This document shows, piece by piece, positions 1-7,965 of a stretch of DNA of 64,000 bases. Position 1 is the first letter of the stretch. The number at the start of each line of letters is the position of its first letter. The stretch is from Sphingomonas sp. GTDB taxonomy: Bacteria > Pseudomonadota > Alphaproteobacteria > Sphingomonadales > Sphingomonadaceae. The notes under the pieces were generated by a model. It was given only the letters and a program-made list of their open reading frames with translations. It did no database searches and was not told where the DNA came from. Location: NCBI RefSeq assembly GCF_019635455.1, contig NZ_JAHBZJ010000010.1, positions 94,257-158,256 on the forward strand, read 5' to 3'. A program made the translations under genes and the position numbers.

Positions 1-1423
1 TCCGACGTGCCCGCGCCAGTAATTGCCTGGCCTGCGCCACATCGCCCCGCGTCCGAAATTGTTGGCCGAGTTCGGTTACCAGATCGCCCGTATCGGGATT
101 GTCGGCATATGGTGTCCGATCGATGTCGGCGAGCAGGCTACGCAAGGATGCAATGCTGTCGCGTGTGCCGTCCTCGCGATGGAACCGCGCGAGCATGGCG
201 ATACCGCGAACGCCGCCGCCAAAATGCCATGGCAGATAGCCGGGTGTATTGCCCGCTCGGTCCAGCCATTCCTTCGCCTTCGCGCGCTGTCCCCGCGACA
301 GGTAGATGCGGGCGCCACGATACGCTGTCAGTCGATGAAATTCATCTGATCCCGGCTTTTCAGCGGCGATATCCGTCTGCCCCAGACGCAATATCAGGTC
401 GGCTTCGGCCAGGGCGCCCCGTTCAACGAGGATTTCGGCAAGTGCGGTGATATCGCGATACTTGCCGAAGGACTGCACTCGTTCCTTCTCTTCGATAATC
501 GATCGAAGCAGCACCTCCGCCTCGGCAAAGCGGCGTTTGCGAACGAGAGCCTCGGCCCGTGCGCTCTCCGCCTCCAGGCGCTCGGCCCCCGCCCCTGCGG
601 ATCTCGAGCGGGATGACACGGATACTTCCAGCGCCCCATCGAGGTCGCTGACACCCAGCAGCGCCTCGATCAGCTTGGCTCGGTTCGCCCACAAAGCAGC
701 TTCCTGCTGGACGGTTCGAATCCGCTTCGCCTTGCGCATGCGCTGATCGAGCGCATAGCGATAATTTGCAATAGCCTGTTCAAACCGCAGTTGAGCCATA
801 TCGAAATCGGCGCGGATTACGGCAATCTCCGCCAAATCCACGTCGGCGACCGTCGCTCGCCTGTTCCAGAACGCAGCCGCGCGGTCGATCCAGCGCGTGT
901 CGAGATATATTTTTTCGGGATCGCGCTCTCCTGGTCGCGGCATCGGCCCCACAATCGTGCGGAAGAAATCGGCGAGAAAGAAGCGTGGCTGGGGTCGCCT
1001 CAGCACCGCCAACTGATAAAGCGCTACGCCCATCATGGGGTGGTCAGGATCACGTCTCTCGAAGATCTGTAGCGCGAACTCGAGCATTTCCTCGCGCTGG
1101 GTGCCGTCTGTGGATTGCTTGGCGAGGTGTACGAGGAACATCGCGAACTGTGGGTCGTCGAGTCCCCAATATTCGCGTGCGAACGCGATCGCCTCGGTTC
1201 TCGCCGGTAGCCGCCTGGCGATGACGCTGGAGCAATCGAGCTTCGCACAGCCGCGCAGGCGCCTCGCCAGCACTGCGCGCGCCGACGCATACTGGTCCGG
1301 CTCGATCTTCGCCTCGTATAGCCACCGCAGAGAGCGAGGAATGCCGGCAGCGGCGTCACGCGCGCCCGCCGCCGTCAGCAACGCCCCGATCACGGCGAAC
1401 AAGGTCAAGCGAGACGCGTTCAT
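1..1423 (-). CDS. Exported helical-repeat (TPR-like) protein, partial
   Basis: I do not recognise a specific function. Reading leftwards from an ATG at 1423, the frame stays open to the window edge, giving at least 474 codons, so the C-terminus lies outside. AGGA sits 8 nt upstream; an in-frame ATG at 1432 is an alternative start. The N-terminus (MNASRLTLFAVIGALLTAAG then ARDAAA) looks like a Sec signal peptide, so the product is probably periplasmic. The rest is rich in Ala, Glu, Arg and Leu and forms helical pairs such as RRFAEAEVLLRSIIEEKER and RGDVAQARQLLARARR, typical of TPR or Sel1-like scaffolds. The role is likely protein-protein interaction. No catalytic motif is visible. The open frame is well supported; the fold assignment is inference. 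Confidence 0.7.
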   Translation of the reverse strand, partial: MNASRLTLFAVIGALLTAAGARDAAAGIPRSLRWLYEAKIEPDQYASARAVLARRLRGCAKLDCSSVIARRLPARTEAIAFAREYWGLDDPQFAMFLVHLAKQSTDGTQREEMLEFALQIFERRDPDHPMMGVALYQLAVLRRPQPRFFLADFFRTIVGPMPRPGERDPEKIYLDTRWIDRAAAFWNRRATVADVDLAEIAVIRADFDMAQLRFEQAIANYRYALDQRMRKAKRIRTVQQEAALWANRAKLIEALLGVSDLDGALEVSVSSRSRSAGAGAERLEAESARAEALVRKRRFAEAEVLLRSIIEEKERVQSFGKYRDITALAEILVERGALAEADLILRLGQTDIAAEKPGSDEFHRLTAYRGARIYLSRGQRAKAKEWLDRAGNTPGYLPWHFGGGVRGIAMLARFHREDGTRDSIASLRSLLADIDRTPYADNPDTGDLVTELGQQFRTRGDVAQARQLLARARR

Positions 1424-1732
1424 GGGCAGCATCCTGCCGGCAAGCAGCCGGAGCGGCAAGCACCACATTCTGACAGGATCGGCCGAATCGAACGCGGACG
1501 CCGCTTCCCGACGCGCGTAACGTCTCGATCGCTCGACTTCTCGCTGCAGCCCGGAAAGGTCTGCAACGACGACGACTATCCACTGCCGAGCGATGCGGAC
1601 TGACCTGCCGCAATCCGGCGCGAAATCGAGGCTTTAAGACAATGTCGAACCTTGGGTCACCACCGCGCAGCGGGCCGGAATTGCCGGCTGAGAGCGGTCA
1701 ATCGGCTATCGGCCCACTTTCGGCCCTCTGTT
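1424..1732. other. Intergenic stretch, no gene seen
   Basis: Between the exported repeat protein and the pnp terminator I see no convincing coding frame on either strand; the short frames lack a ribosome site and family-like sequence. It must carry the promoter of the leftward gene starting at 1423, but no convincing -35/-10 pair stood out. Confidence 0.5.
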
Positions 1733-1734
1733 CA

Positions 1735-1765
1735 AAACGAAAAGGACCCCGGTCTCCCGGAGCCC
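1735..1765 (-). terminator. Rho-independent terminator after pnp
   Basis: On the minus strand GGGCTCCGG, loop GAGA and CCGGGGTCC form a 9-bp stem with two G-T wobbles. It is followed by TTTTCGTTTT, 25 bp past the pnp stop. This is the clear end of the long rimP-to-pnp cluster. Confidence 0.8.
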
Positions 1766-1789
1766 TCTTCGTCAGCCTGAGCGCCGGTC

Positions 1790-4105
1790 TCAGTCGCGGT
1801 CGCCGGTCAGGAACGCGGGCGGCGAGAATTCCTCGGACCCTTCGTCCTTGCCGCTTTCCGAACGCTCGCGGCGCGGCCCACGGCCTTCGCGGCGCGGGCC
1901 GCGATCGTCACGGCCGCCCCGATCACCCCGGTCGCGGCGCGGGCCGCGATCGTTACGATCACCCCGGTCGCCGCGCGGTTCGCGCGCCGGACGGGTATCC
2001 TCCAGCTCTTCGCCGGTTTCCTGATCGACCACGCGCATCGACAGGCGGACCTTGCCGCGCTGGTCGATCTCGAGCACCTTGACCTTGACCTCCTGGCCTT
2101 CGCTCAGGACGTCGCTGACCTTCTCGACGCGCTCATTCTTGATCTCGGAGACGTGGACGAGGCCGTCCTTGCCGCCCATGAAGTTCACGAACGCGCCGAA
2201 ATCGACCAGGTTGACGACCTTGCCGTTGTAGATCTTGCCGACCTCCGGCTCCTCGACGATGCCCTTGATCCAGTTCATCGCCGCTTCGATCTGCGCGGTG
2301 TCGGACGAGCTGATCTTGATGACCCCCTCATCGTCGATATCGACCTTGGCGCCGGTGGTGGCGACGATCTCGCGGATCACCTTGCCGCCGGTGCCGATGA
2401 CGTCGCGGATCTTCGACTTGTCGATCTGCATCGTCTCGATGCGCGGGGCATGGGCGGACAATTCGGTGCGGGTTTCGCCCAGCGCCTTGTTCATTTCGCC
2501 CAGGATATGCGCGCGGCCTTCCTTGGCCTGCGCCAGTGCGGCCTCGAAGATCTCCTTGGTGATGCCGGCGATCTTGATGTCCATCTGCATCGTGGTGATG
2601 CCTTCGGACGTGCCGGCCACCTTGAAGTCCATGTCGCCGAGATGATCCTCGTCGCCCAGGATGTCGGACAGGATCGCATAATCCTTGCCTTCAAGGATCA
2701 GGCCCATGGCGATGCCCGAAACCGGCCGCTTGATCGGCACGCCGGCGTCCATCATCGCCAGGCTGCCGCCGCAGACCGACGCCATCGACGACGAGCCGTT
2801 CGACTCGGTGATGTCGCTGGTCAGGCGGATCGTGTACGGGAACTCGTCCTTGGTCGGCAGCACCGGGTGCAGCGCGCGCCACGCCAGCTTGCCATGACCG
2901 ACTTCGCGACGGCCCGGCGCGCCGAAGCGGCCGACTTCACCGACCGAATAGGGCGGGAAGTTATAGTGCAGCATGAAATGCTCGTAGCGCAGGCCGTTCA
3001 GGCCATCGATCATCTGCTCGCTGTCCTTGGTGCCGAGCGTGCAGGTCGCGATCGTCTGGGTTTCGCCGCGGGTGAACAGCGCCGAACCGTGCGCGCGCGG
3101 CAGGAAGTGGGTTTCCGCCACGATCGGACGGATCTGGGTGGTGGTCCGGCCGTCGATGCGCTTGCCGTCCTTCAGGATCGCGCCACGGACGATTTCCGCT
3201 TCCAGCTTCTTGGTCAGCTTGATGCCGGCCATGACGTCCTGCGGGCTGAGGCCGTCGGCGGCGAAGCTCTCCTTCGCCTTCGCGCGCGCTTCGTTGAGCG
3301 CGTTCGAACGGGCCGACTTGTCGGTCAGCTTGTAGGCGGCGGCGATGTCCTTGCCGATCAGCTTCTTCAGCTTGTCCTTGAGCGCGGCATTGTCGTCCGA
3401 CGACGCCATTTCCCAGGGTTCCTTGGCGGCCTGCTCGGCAAGCTTGATGATCGCCTTGATCACCTCGCGGCAGGCGTCGTGCGCGAACAGGACCGCGCCC
3501 AGCATGACCTCTTCCGACAGCTCATTGGCTTCGGATTCGACCATCATCACCGCGTCATAGGTCGCGGCGACGACCAGATCCAGGTCGCCCTCGGCCACCT
3601 GTTCGTCGGTCGGATTCAGGATATATTCGCCATCGACGTAACCGACGCGCGCGGCGCCGATCGGGCCCATGAACGGCACGCCCGAAATGGTGAGCGCAGC
3701 CGACGCGGCGACCATCGCCAGCACGTCCGGCTCATTCTCGCCATCATAGGACAGGACCTGGGCGATCGCGTTGATCTCGTTGTAGAACCCTTCCGGGAAC
3801 AGCGGGCGGATCGGACGGTCGATCAGGCGGGAAACCAGCGTTTCCTTTTCCGTCGCGCCGCGCTCACGCTTGAAGAAGCCGCCCGGGATGCGCCCGGCGG
3901 CCGAATATTTTTCCTGGTAATGGACGGTGAGCGGGAAGAAGTCCTGCCCGTCCTTCACGCTCTTTGCGGCCGTGACGGCGCAGAGCACGACGGTTTCGCC
4001 CAGGCTCGCCATGATGGCGCCATCGGCCTGGCGGGCAACCTTGCCCGTTTCGAGTGTCAGGGTTTGTCCGCCCCACTCGATCGATACGGTTTTCTTGTCG
4101 AACAT
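1790..4105 (-). CDS. pnp: Polyribonucleotide nucleotidyltransferase (PNPase)
   Basis: 3'-5' phosphorolytic exoribonuclease of the RNA degradosome, acting on mRNA and sRNA in the cytoplasm. The 771-residue product has two RNase PH-like domains (about 10-230 and 325-550), a KH domain (about 553-622, with GTGGKVIRE) and an S1 domain (about 623-702, [18 protein letters not shown]). The last 69 residues form an Arg/Asp/Gly-rich tail with repeated RGDRGD and DDRGPRR units, making the protein longer than the usual 700-720 residues. Such tails are common in alphaproteobacterial PNPase and probably bind RNA. It is last in the cluster, 215 bp after rpsO; rpsO-pnp adjacency is the classic arrangement. 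A terminator follows. Confidence 0.98.
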   Translation of the reverse strand: MFDKKTVSIEWGGQTLTLETGKVARQADGAIMASLGETVVLCAVTAAKSVKDGQDFFPLTVHYQEKYSAAGRIPGGFFKRERGATEKETLVSRLIDRPIRPLFPEGFYNEINAIAQVLSYDGENEPDVLAMVAASAALTISGVPFMGPIGAARVGYVDGEYILNPTDEQVAEGDLDLVVAATYDAVMMVESEANELSEEVMLGAVLFAHDACREVIKAIIKLAEQAAKEPWEMASSDDNAALKDKLKKLIGKDIAAAYKLTDKSARSNALNEARAKAKESFAADGLSPQDVMAGIKLTKKLEAEIVRGAILKDGKRIDGRTTTQIRPIVAETHFLPRAHGSALFTRGETQTIATCTLGTKDSEQMIDGLNGLRYEHFMLHYNFPPYSVGEVGRFGAPGRREVGHGKLAWRALHPVLPTKDEFPYTIRLTSDITESNGSSSMASVCGGSLAMMDAGVPIKRPVSGIAMGLILEGKDYAILSDILGDEDHLGDMDFKVAGTSEGITTMQMDIKIAGITKEIFEAALAQAKEGRAHILGEMNKALGETRTELSAHAPRIETMQIDKSKIRDVIGTGGKVIREIVATTGAKVDIDDEGVIKISSSDTAQIEAAMNWIKGIVEEPEVGKIYNGKVVNLVDFGAFVNFMGGKDGLVHVSEIKNERVEKVSDVLSEGQEVKVKVLEIDQRGKVRLSMRVVDQETGEELEDTRPAREPRGDRGDRNDRGPRRDRGDRGGRDDRGPRREGRGPRRERSESGKDEGSEEFSPPAFLTGDRD

Positions 4106-4200
4106 TTGATTTCCTTTACGCCCGTCGCCCAGTGCGACGGGGGCCTTTGAGTGAGCCAGTGTCGGCTCAAAGAGGCTGCCGGATTGCGGCCTCCATGTGC

Positions 4201-4277
4201 GCTCCTGCGAAGGCAGGAGCCCAGGGTCACGTGCGAACCGCCTGTTTCCCTGGATCCCGGATCAAGTCCGGGATGAC
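4201..4277. repeat. Dispersed palindromic intergenic repeat, copy A
   Basis: The rpsO-pnp spacer holds three nested palindromes: GCTCCTGC-GAAG-GCAGGAGC (4201-4220), CCAGGG...CCCTGG (4221-4253) and ATCCCGGA-TCAAG-TCCGGGAT (4254-4274). The first block plus the following CCAGGGTCACG recurs almost identically at about 59710-59737. Transcribed leftward it would form hairpins ahead of pnp, where RNase III or PNPase autoregulation is known in other bacteria. A role here is inference. Confidence 0.75.
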
Positions 4278-4288
4278 GCAATACGTAA

Positions 4289-4310
4289 ACGGCCCGCCGA
4301 GGCGGGCCGT
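4289..4310 (-). terminator. Hairpin after rpsO
   Basis: A 10-bp perfect palindrome (ACGGCCCGCC/GGCGGGCCGT) lies 11 bp past the rpsO stop, followed on the minus strand by TTTACG only. The T tract is weak, so it may be a leaky terminator or an mRNA 3'-end stabiliser that still allows transcription into pnp. Confidence 0.55.
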
Positions 4311-4320
4311 AACGATTGCG

Positions 4321-4590
4321 TCACTTGCGAAGGCCGAGCTTCGCGATGAGTGCGGTGTAGCGATCGCCGTCCTTCTTGCGAAGGTAATCCAGCAGGCTGC
4401 GACGCTTGTTGACCAGCATCAGCAGGCCGCGGCGCGAATGATTGTCCTTCGCATGGCCCTTGAAATGCTGGGTCAGGTTCTGGATGCGCTCGGTCAGGAT
4501 CGCGACCTGGACCTCGGGGCTGCCGGTGTCGCCTTCGACGCGGGCATGTTCCTTGATCAGCGCTTCCTTGCGCTCGACGGTGATCGACAT
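4321..4590 (-). CDS. rpsO: 30S ribosomal protein S15
   Basis: Primary 16S rRNA-binding protein of the 30S platform. The 89-residue length is exact for the family. Hallmarks include the [11 protein letters not shown] block near residues 20-30, the helix with [15 protein letters not shown] and the C-terminal LLDYLRKKD. It lies 23 bp after truB, in the conserved truB-rpsO-pnp order. The start is fixed by MSITVERK. Confidence 0.98.
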   Translation of the reverse strand: MSITVERKEALIKEHARVEGDTGSPEVQVAILTERIQNLTQHFKGHAKDNHSRRGLLMLVNKRRSLLDYLRKKDGDRYTALIAKLGLRK

Positions 4591-4613
4591 ATGATTTCCT
4601 TCGACATCGTGAC

Positions 4614-5522
4614 TTACAGGTTGAAGCCGCGCACGACCCGGACGATCCCGTCCGAAACCTCGACCAGCGCGACGGGCGTGTCGCCCGCGATCGCAAAGTG
4701 TTGGCCGTCGCTCGCAGCGATCCCGGTCAATGTCTGCCCCATGCGGAGCGCCCCTGCCTGACCGGGGGAGAGGGGTAGAGCCGGGATGTCGTCCAGCCCC
4801 GCCCTCAACGGCAGGAGGCAGTGTTCAAGGTTGCGCCCCTTAGCGGCCTCAGCCAGTTTGTCCAGTGAAATCGCGGAGTCGAGCGTGAAGAGACCGGCCC
4901 TGGTACGGCGCAGCGCGGTGACATGGCCAACGGTGCCGAGCGCCAGCGCGATGTCGCGCGCGAGGCTGCGGATATAGGTCCCCTTCGACACGGTCGCCAC
5001 ACAGTCCAGCGCGTCGATCGGCCCCTCGTGCGGCATGGCGTCCACCGAGATCGAGTGAATCGTCACCGAACGGCTCGCCAGCGAGACTTCGGCGCCCGCC
5101 CGCGCCAGATCATAGGCGCGCTCCCCGTCCACTTTCAAAGCGCTGAACGCAGGCGGCACCTGATCGATCGGCCCGGTGAAGCGCGAAAGAACGTGCGACA
5201 CCCCGTCCCCCGTCGGACGGTTGGGACTGGTCGCGATCACGCGCCCCTCCGCGTCGAGCGTGTCGGTCTGGGTGCCGAACGCGATCGTGAAGCGATAGGT
5301 CTTGTCGCTGTCGAGCATCCGGCCGGCCAGCTTCGTCGCCTCACCCACCGCGATCGGCAGCACGCCGGTCGCCAGCGGATCGAGCGTACCGCCATGGCCG
5401 ACCTTGGGCAGGTCGCGCAGCTTCGGCCCGTATCCGGCGTCGCGCAGCGCCCGCTTGACCGCGCTCACCCCCTGGGTCGATCCGAGGCCCAGCGGCTTGT
5501 CGAGAATGATCCAGCCGTGCAT
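4614..5522 (-). CDS. truB: tRNA pseudouridine(55) synthase TruB
   Basis: Makes pseudouridine 55 in the T-loop of tRNAs. 302 residues beginning [12 protein letters not shown]. The catalytic motif [12 protein letters not shown] carries Asp48, followed by the family blocks [19 protein letters not shown] and [10 protein letters not shown]. The ATG at 5522 overlaps the stop of the upstream membrane protease by one base (TGATG), which indicates translational coupling. A longer in-frame extension to 6368 exists but is only open frame across the protease gene. Cytoplasmic, with the other translation factors of this cluster. Confidence 0.97.
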   Translation of the reverse strand: MHGWIILDKPLGLGSTQGVSAVKRALRDAGYGPKLRDLPKVGHGGTLDPLATGVLPIAVGEATKLAGRMLDSDKTYRFTIAFGTQTDTLDAEGRVIATSPNRPTGDGVSHVLSRFTGPIDQVPPAFSALKVDGERAYDLARAGAEVSLASRSVTIHSISVDAMPHEGPIDALDCVATVSKGTYIRSLARDIALALGTVGHVTALRRTRAGLFTLDSAISLDKLAEAAKGRNLEHCLLPLRAGLDDIPALPLSPGQAGALRMGQTLTGIAASDGQHFAIAGDTPVALVEVSDGIVRVVRGFNL

Positions 5523-6214
5523 CAGCCGGCGATCATCGCCGCGATCGAGAGATACCAGTCGGTCACCGCCGCGACCGGGGGCAACACCACCCGCTCGACG
5601 ATGTCCGCATCGGGCCAGATCGCCGGAACGACGAGCAGCAGGATGAACAGCAGCGGAAATCCGAACCGGGCGAGCGCGGCCCAGCGCTCGGCGAGCGGCG
5701 GCGGCAACAGCCCCTGCACCACATGCCCGCCGTCGAACGGCGGCACCGGCAACAGGTTGAACAGCGCGAGAAAGATGTTCACCGCGACGAAGTTGAACAG
5801 ATTGGCCGCCACGAACGCGCTCGGCCCGGAAAGATCCCCCTCCCCGACCATCGCGAGCAACAGGCCCAGCAGCACCGCCCCCACCAGCGCGAGGACAAGG
5901 TTCATGCCCGGCCCCGCCAGCGCCACCCACATCATGTCGCGTCGCGGATTGCGCAGGCGGCGATAATCGACCGGCACCGGCTTTGCCCAGCCGAACACCG
6001 GCATCTTCGCCAGCGCGAGGATCAGTGGCAGAACGACCGTGCCGACCGGATCGACATGGCGCAATGGATTGAACGACAGGCGCCTGCGCTCCGCCGCCGT
6101 CGGGTCGCCCAGCGCGCGGGCGGCCAGTCCGTGCGCGACCTCGTGAAAGACGATCGCGATCACCAGCGGGATGATCCAGATGGCGGCGCGGTAGACGATC
6201 GAATCGGGGTTCAT
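5522..6214 (-). CDS. Site-2-protease family (M50) membrane metalloprotease
   Basis: Integral membrane zinc protease of the short, PDZ-less M50 type. The 230-residue product has several hydrophobic segments. The HExxH motif is HEVAH at residues 24-28 inside the first transmembrane region; the second-half motif is NLLPVPPFDGGH, the NPDG-like zinc ligand. Members without PDZ domains are widespread, and their substrates are mostly unknown. It lies between tdk and truB, 41 bp after tdk and overlapping truB by one base. Family assignment is firm; substrate and pathway cannot be read from the sequence. Confidence 0.9.
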   Translation of the reverse strand: MNPDSIVYRAAIWIIPLVIAIVFHEVAHGLAARALGDPTAAERRRLSFNPLRHVDPVGTVVLPLILALAKMPVFGWAKPVPVDYRRLRNPRRDMMWVALAGPGMNLVLALVGAVLLGLLLAMVGEGDLSGPSAFVAANLFNFVAVNIFLALFNLLPVPPFDGGHVVQGLLPPPLAERWAALARFGFPLLFILLLVVPAIWPDADIVERVVLPPVAAVTDWYLSIAAMIAG

Positions 6215-6255
6215 GGATGCGATCTAGGGTCGCCGCGCACGATCCGCCAGCCAGC

Positions 6256-6840
6256 TCACCCCACCGCGCCGATCGCTTCGGTGAAATGGCGGCGGCACAG
6301 CGCGACATAGCGATCGTTCCCGCCGATCTCGGTCTGCGCGCCCTCGGCCACCGCGCGCCCCTCGGCATCGACGCGCAGGTTCATCGTCGCCTTCCGGCCG
6401 CACCGGCATACCGACTTGATCTCGACAAGCGCGTCGGCGAGCGCGAGCAGGCGCGCCGATCCCTCGAACAGCGCGCCACGAAAATCGGTGCGCAACCCAT
6501 AAGCGAGGACCGGAATACCCAACACGTCGGCGACCACCGCCAGCTGATCGACCTGTGTCGCGGTCAGGAACTGCGCCTCGTCCACGAGCACGCAATGCAC
6601 TGGTCCGTCATCGGCCGCGCGCTCGACATGCAGGCGCAGGTCGCAGCTCCGCTCGAACGCGATCGCCTCCGCCGCCAGACCGATGCGCGACGCGATCCTG
6701 CCCGCCCCGGCGCGATCGTCGATCGCCGCGGTGAACAGCAATGTGCGCATGCCGCGCTCGCGATAGTTGAAATCGGCCTGCAACAACGTGGTCGATTTGC
6801 CGGCGTTCATGCTGGCATAGTAGAAATAGAGCTTGGCCAT
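6256..6840 (-). CDS. tdk: Thymidine kinase
   Basis: Type II thymidine kinase: phosphorylates thymidine with ATP in the salvage pathway to dTMP. 194 residues with the P-loop SMNAGKST at residues 10-17, the DEAQF block in the middle and a C-terminal zinc-binding pattern (VCRCG...LCRRHF). The length is typical. It sits 34 bp after rbfA in the same direction, an unexpected nucleotide-salvage gene in a translation cluster. Likely cotranscribed. Confidence 0.95.
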   Translation of the reverse strand: MAKLYFYYASMNAGKSTTLLQADFNYRERGMRTLLFTAAIDDRAGAGRIASRIGLAAEAIAFERSCDLRLHVERAADDGPVHCVLVDEAQFLTATQVDQLAVVADVLGIPVLAYGLRTDFRGALFEGSARLLALADALVEIKSVCRCGRKATMNLRVDAEGRAVAEGAQTEIGGNDRYVALCRRHFTEAIGAVG

Positions 6841-6874
6841 TGCCGCTTCCTAGCGCGGAGCGCGGGAAATGCGA

Positions 6875-7291
6875 TCAGCTTTCGGCGTCGCCACCGGCAT
6901 CCTCGCCCAGATCGCGCGCGACCTTGGGATCGCGGAGCAGCGCGTCGATATGGCTGCCCTCGTCAAAGCTCTCGTCCGCCAGGAATTTGAGCCGCGCCGC
7001 ATATTTCATCTTCACCCGGTGCGCGACCTCGCGCTGGAGATAGGCGGTGTTGGTGCGCAGCGCCTTCAGCACCGCCTCCTCGTCCTTGCCCAGCAACGGC
7101 TTCACGAACACCGTCGCGTGGCGCAGGTCGGGCGACATGCGCACTTCGGTGACGCTGACCATGTGGCTGGCCAGCACCTCGTCATGCACCTCGCCGCGCG
7201 CAAGGATATCCGACAGGATGTGCCGCACCTGCTCCCCCACCCGTAGCAGGCGGACGGAGCGGGTTTCGGGGGTGTCGTTGGGTCGATTCAA
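6875..7291 (-). CDS. rbfA: Ribosome-binding factor A
   Basis: Binds pre-30S particles and assists maturation of the 16S rRNA 5' end. 138 residues with a single KH-like domain; diagnostic blocks are [38 protein letters not shown] and [18 protein letters not shown]. The C-terminal [10 protein letters not shown] tail is acidic. In relatives rbfA normally follows infB directly; here a toxin-antitoxin pair separates them, and the antitoxin stop is only 2 bp from the rbfA start. Confidence 0.96.
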   Translation of the reverse strand: MNRPNDTPETRSVRLLRVGEQVRHILSDILARGEVHDEVLASHMVSVTEVRMSPDLRHATVFVKPLLGKDEEAVLKALRTNTAYLQREVAHRVKMKYAARLKFLADESFDEGSHIDALLRDPKVARDLGEDAGGDAES

Positions 7292-7293
7292 GC

Positions 7294-7677
7294 CTATTCG
7301 TCCGGCAACAAATCTTCCAACGACACGCGAAGTTCGTTGGCGATCGAACGGAATAGCTTGAGGCTACCACTCCGCCCCCTTTCCAGCCCCGAAATCGCCA
7401 TGTTGGACACGCCAATACGGGAAGCCAATTCCGCTTGCGTCAGACCGCGATATTGACGCCAGACCCGAACTGGGTTTTCGCCATCGATAAGGCGATCGAC
7501 GATTTCGAGCGGAATATATTCTTCCCCCGCCAGCCTCCGCTGCTCGGCACGTTCGGCTGCAAGCACATCCTCGCGATCTTCGAGCATGTCCAGAAGCTGG
7601 CGATAATCAGCTTCCGGCAAGACCGCCATTCGGTGTCCGCTCACTTCGATGATCTGAGCTCTGACAGCGTCATTCAT
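7294..7677 (-). CDS. HTH-type antitoxin of a RelE/HigB-like module
   Basis: Predicted DNA-binding antitoxin of 127 residues from MNDAVRAQ; the open frame extends to 7722, but that part overlaps the toxin further. The N-terminal half ([20 protein letters not shown]) resembles antitoxins that contact the toxin. The C-terminal half is a Cro/C1-type helix-turn-helix: [26 protein letters not shown], where Q-E-L-A...V-S-x-x-A-I-S is the recognition unit. It follows the toxin with an 8-bp overlap, the toxin-first order seen in higBA. It probably represses its own promoter and neutralises the toxin. It lies 2 bp from rbfA. Confidence 0.85.
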   Translation of the reverse strand: MNDAVRAQIIEVSGHRMAVLPEADYRQLLDMLEDREDVLAAERAEQRRLAGEEYIPLEIVDRLIDGENPVRVWRQYRGLTQAELASRIGVSNMAISGLERGRSGSLKLFRSIANELRVSLEDLLPDE

Positions 7678-7918
7678 ATCCCGATCCTCGAGGCATGATC
7701 TCGTCAACCCAAAGAACATCACCCTCCAGGCGAAAGATCACGCGCCAATTCTGCACGCGCAACCGATAATCCGAACGGTCTTGCAACTTTTTCACGTTGG
7801 CGCTGAGCGCCAGCGGCTCCGCCGCCAGCTGCCGCAGCTTGTCTCTAATCAAATCTCGCTTGTCACTCTTTGCCAGCGTTCTCGCCGCAGTTTTGGACAA
7901 TCGAATATCCACAGCCAA
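7670..7918 (-). CDS. RelE/ParE-superfamily toxin
   Basis: Predicted small toxin, 82 residues, with the RelE pattern: N-terminal DIRLSKTAARTLAKSDK, helix RDLIRDKLRQLAAEPL, core strand SDYRLRVQNWRVIFRLEG and the end VDEIMPRG. RelE-type members cleave mRNA at the ribosome, ParE-type members inhibit gyrase; this length and the YRLRVQNWRVIF core fit the RelE side. No ATG is present in the open part of the frame; TTG at 7918 or GTG at 7912 must serve, with no clear ribosome site. It lies 47 bp after infB. Function is inferred from family only. Confidence 0.8.
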   Translation of the reverse strand: MAVDIRLSKTAARTLAKSDKRDLIRDKLRQLAAEPLALSANVKKLQDRSDYRLRVQNWRVIFRLEGDVLWVDEIMPRGSGYE

Positions 7919-7937
7919 AACTAAGCCAAAAGTTTAG
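7913..7937 (-). promoter_or_regulatory. Candidate operator/promoter zone of the toxin-antitoxin pair
   Basis: This short AT-rich patch in GC-rich surroundings carries two direct copies of AGCCAAAA (7913-7920 and 7924-7931, 11-bp period, one helical turn). It also has an imperfect palindrome CTAA...TTTAG. It overlaps the toxin start, as expected for an autoregulated TA operator. Inference. Confidence 0.4.
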
Positions 7938-7965
7938 CCATGGCAAGGATGGCAAACCATATGCC

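Noticed and set aside
1356..1613. 85-codon minus-strand frame upstream of the exported repeat protein
   Set aside because: Overlaps the real start region in another frame, Arg-rich and without a ribosome site.
2153..4150. 665-codon open frame opposite pnp
   Set aside because: Antisense to a conserved gene; Arg/Asp/His/Ala-rich product with no motif. It is a by-product of GC-biased third positions.
5523..6368. N-terminal extension of TruB
   Set aside because: Out-of-frame reading of the M50 gene.
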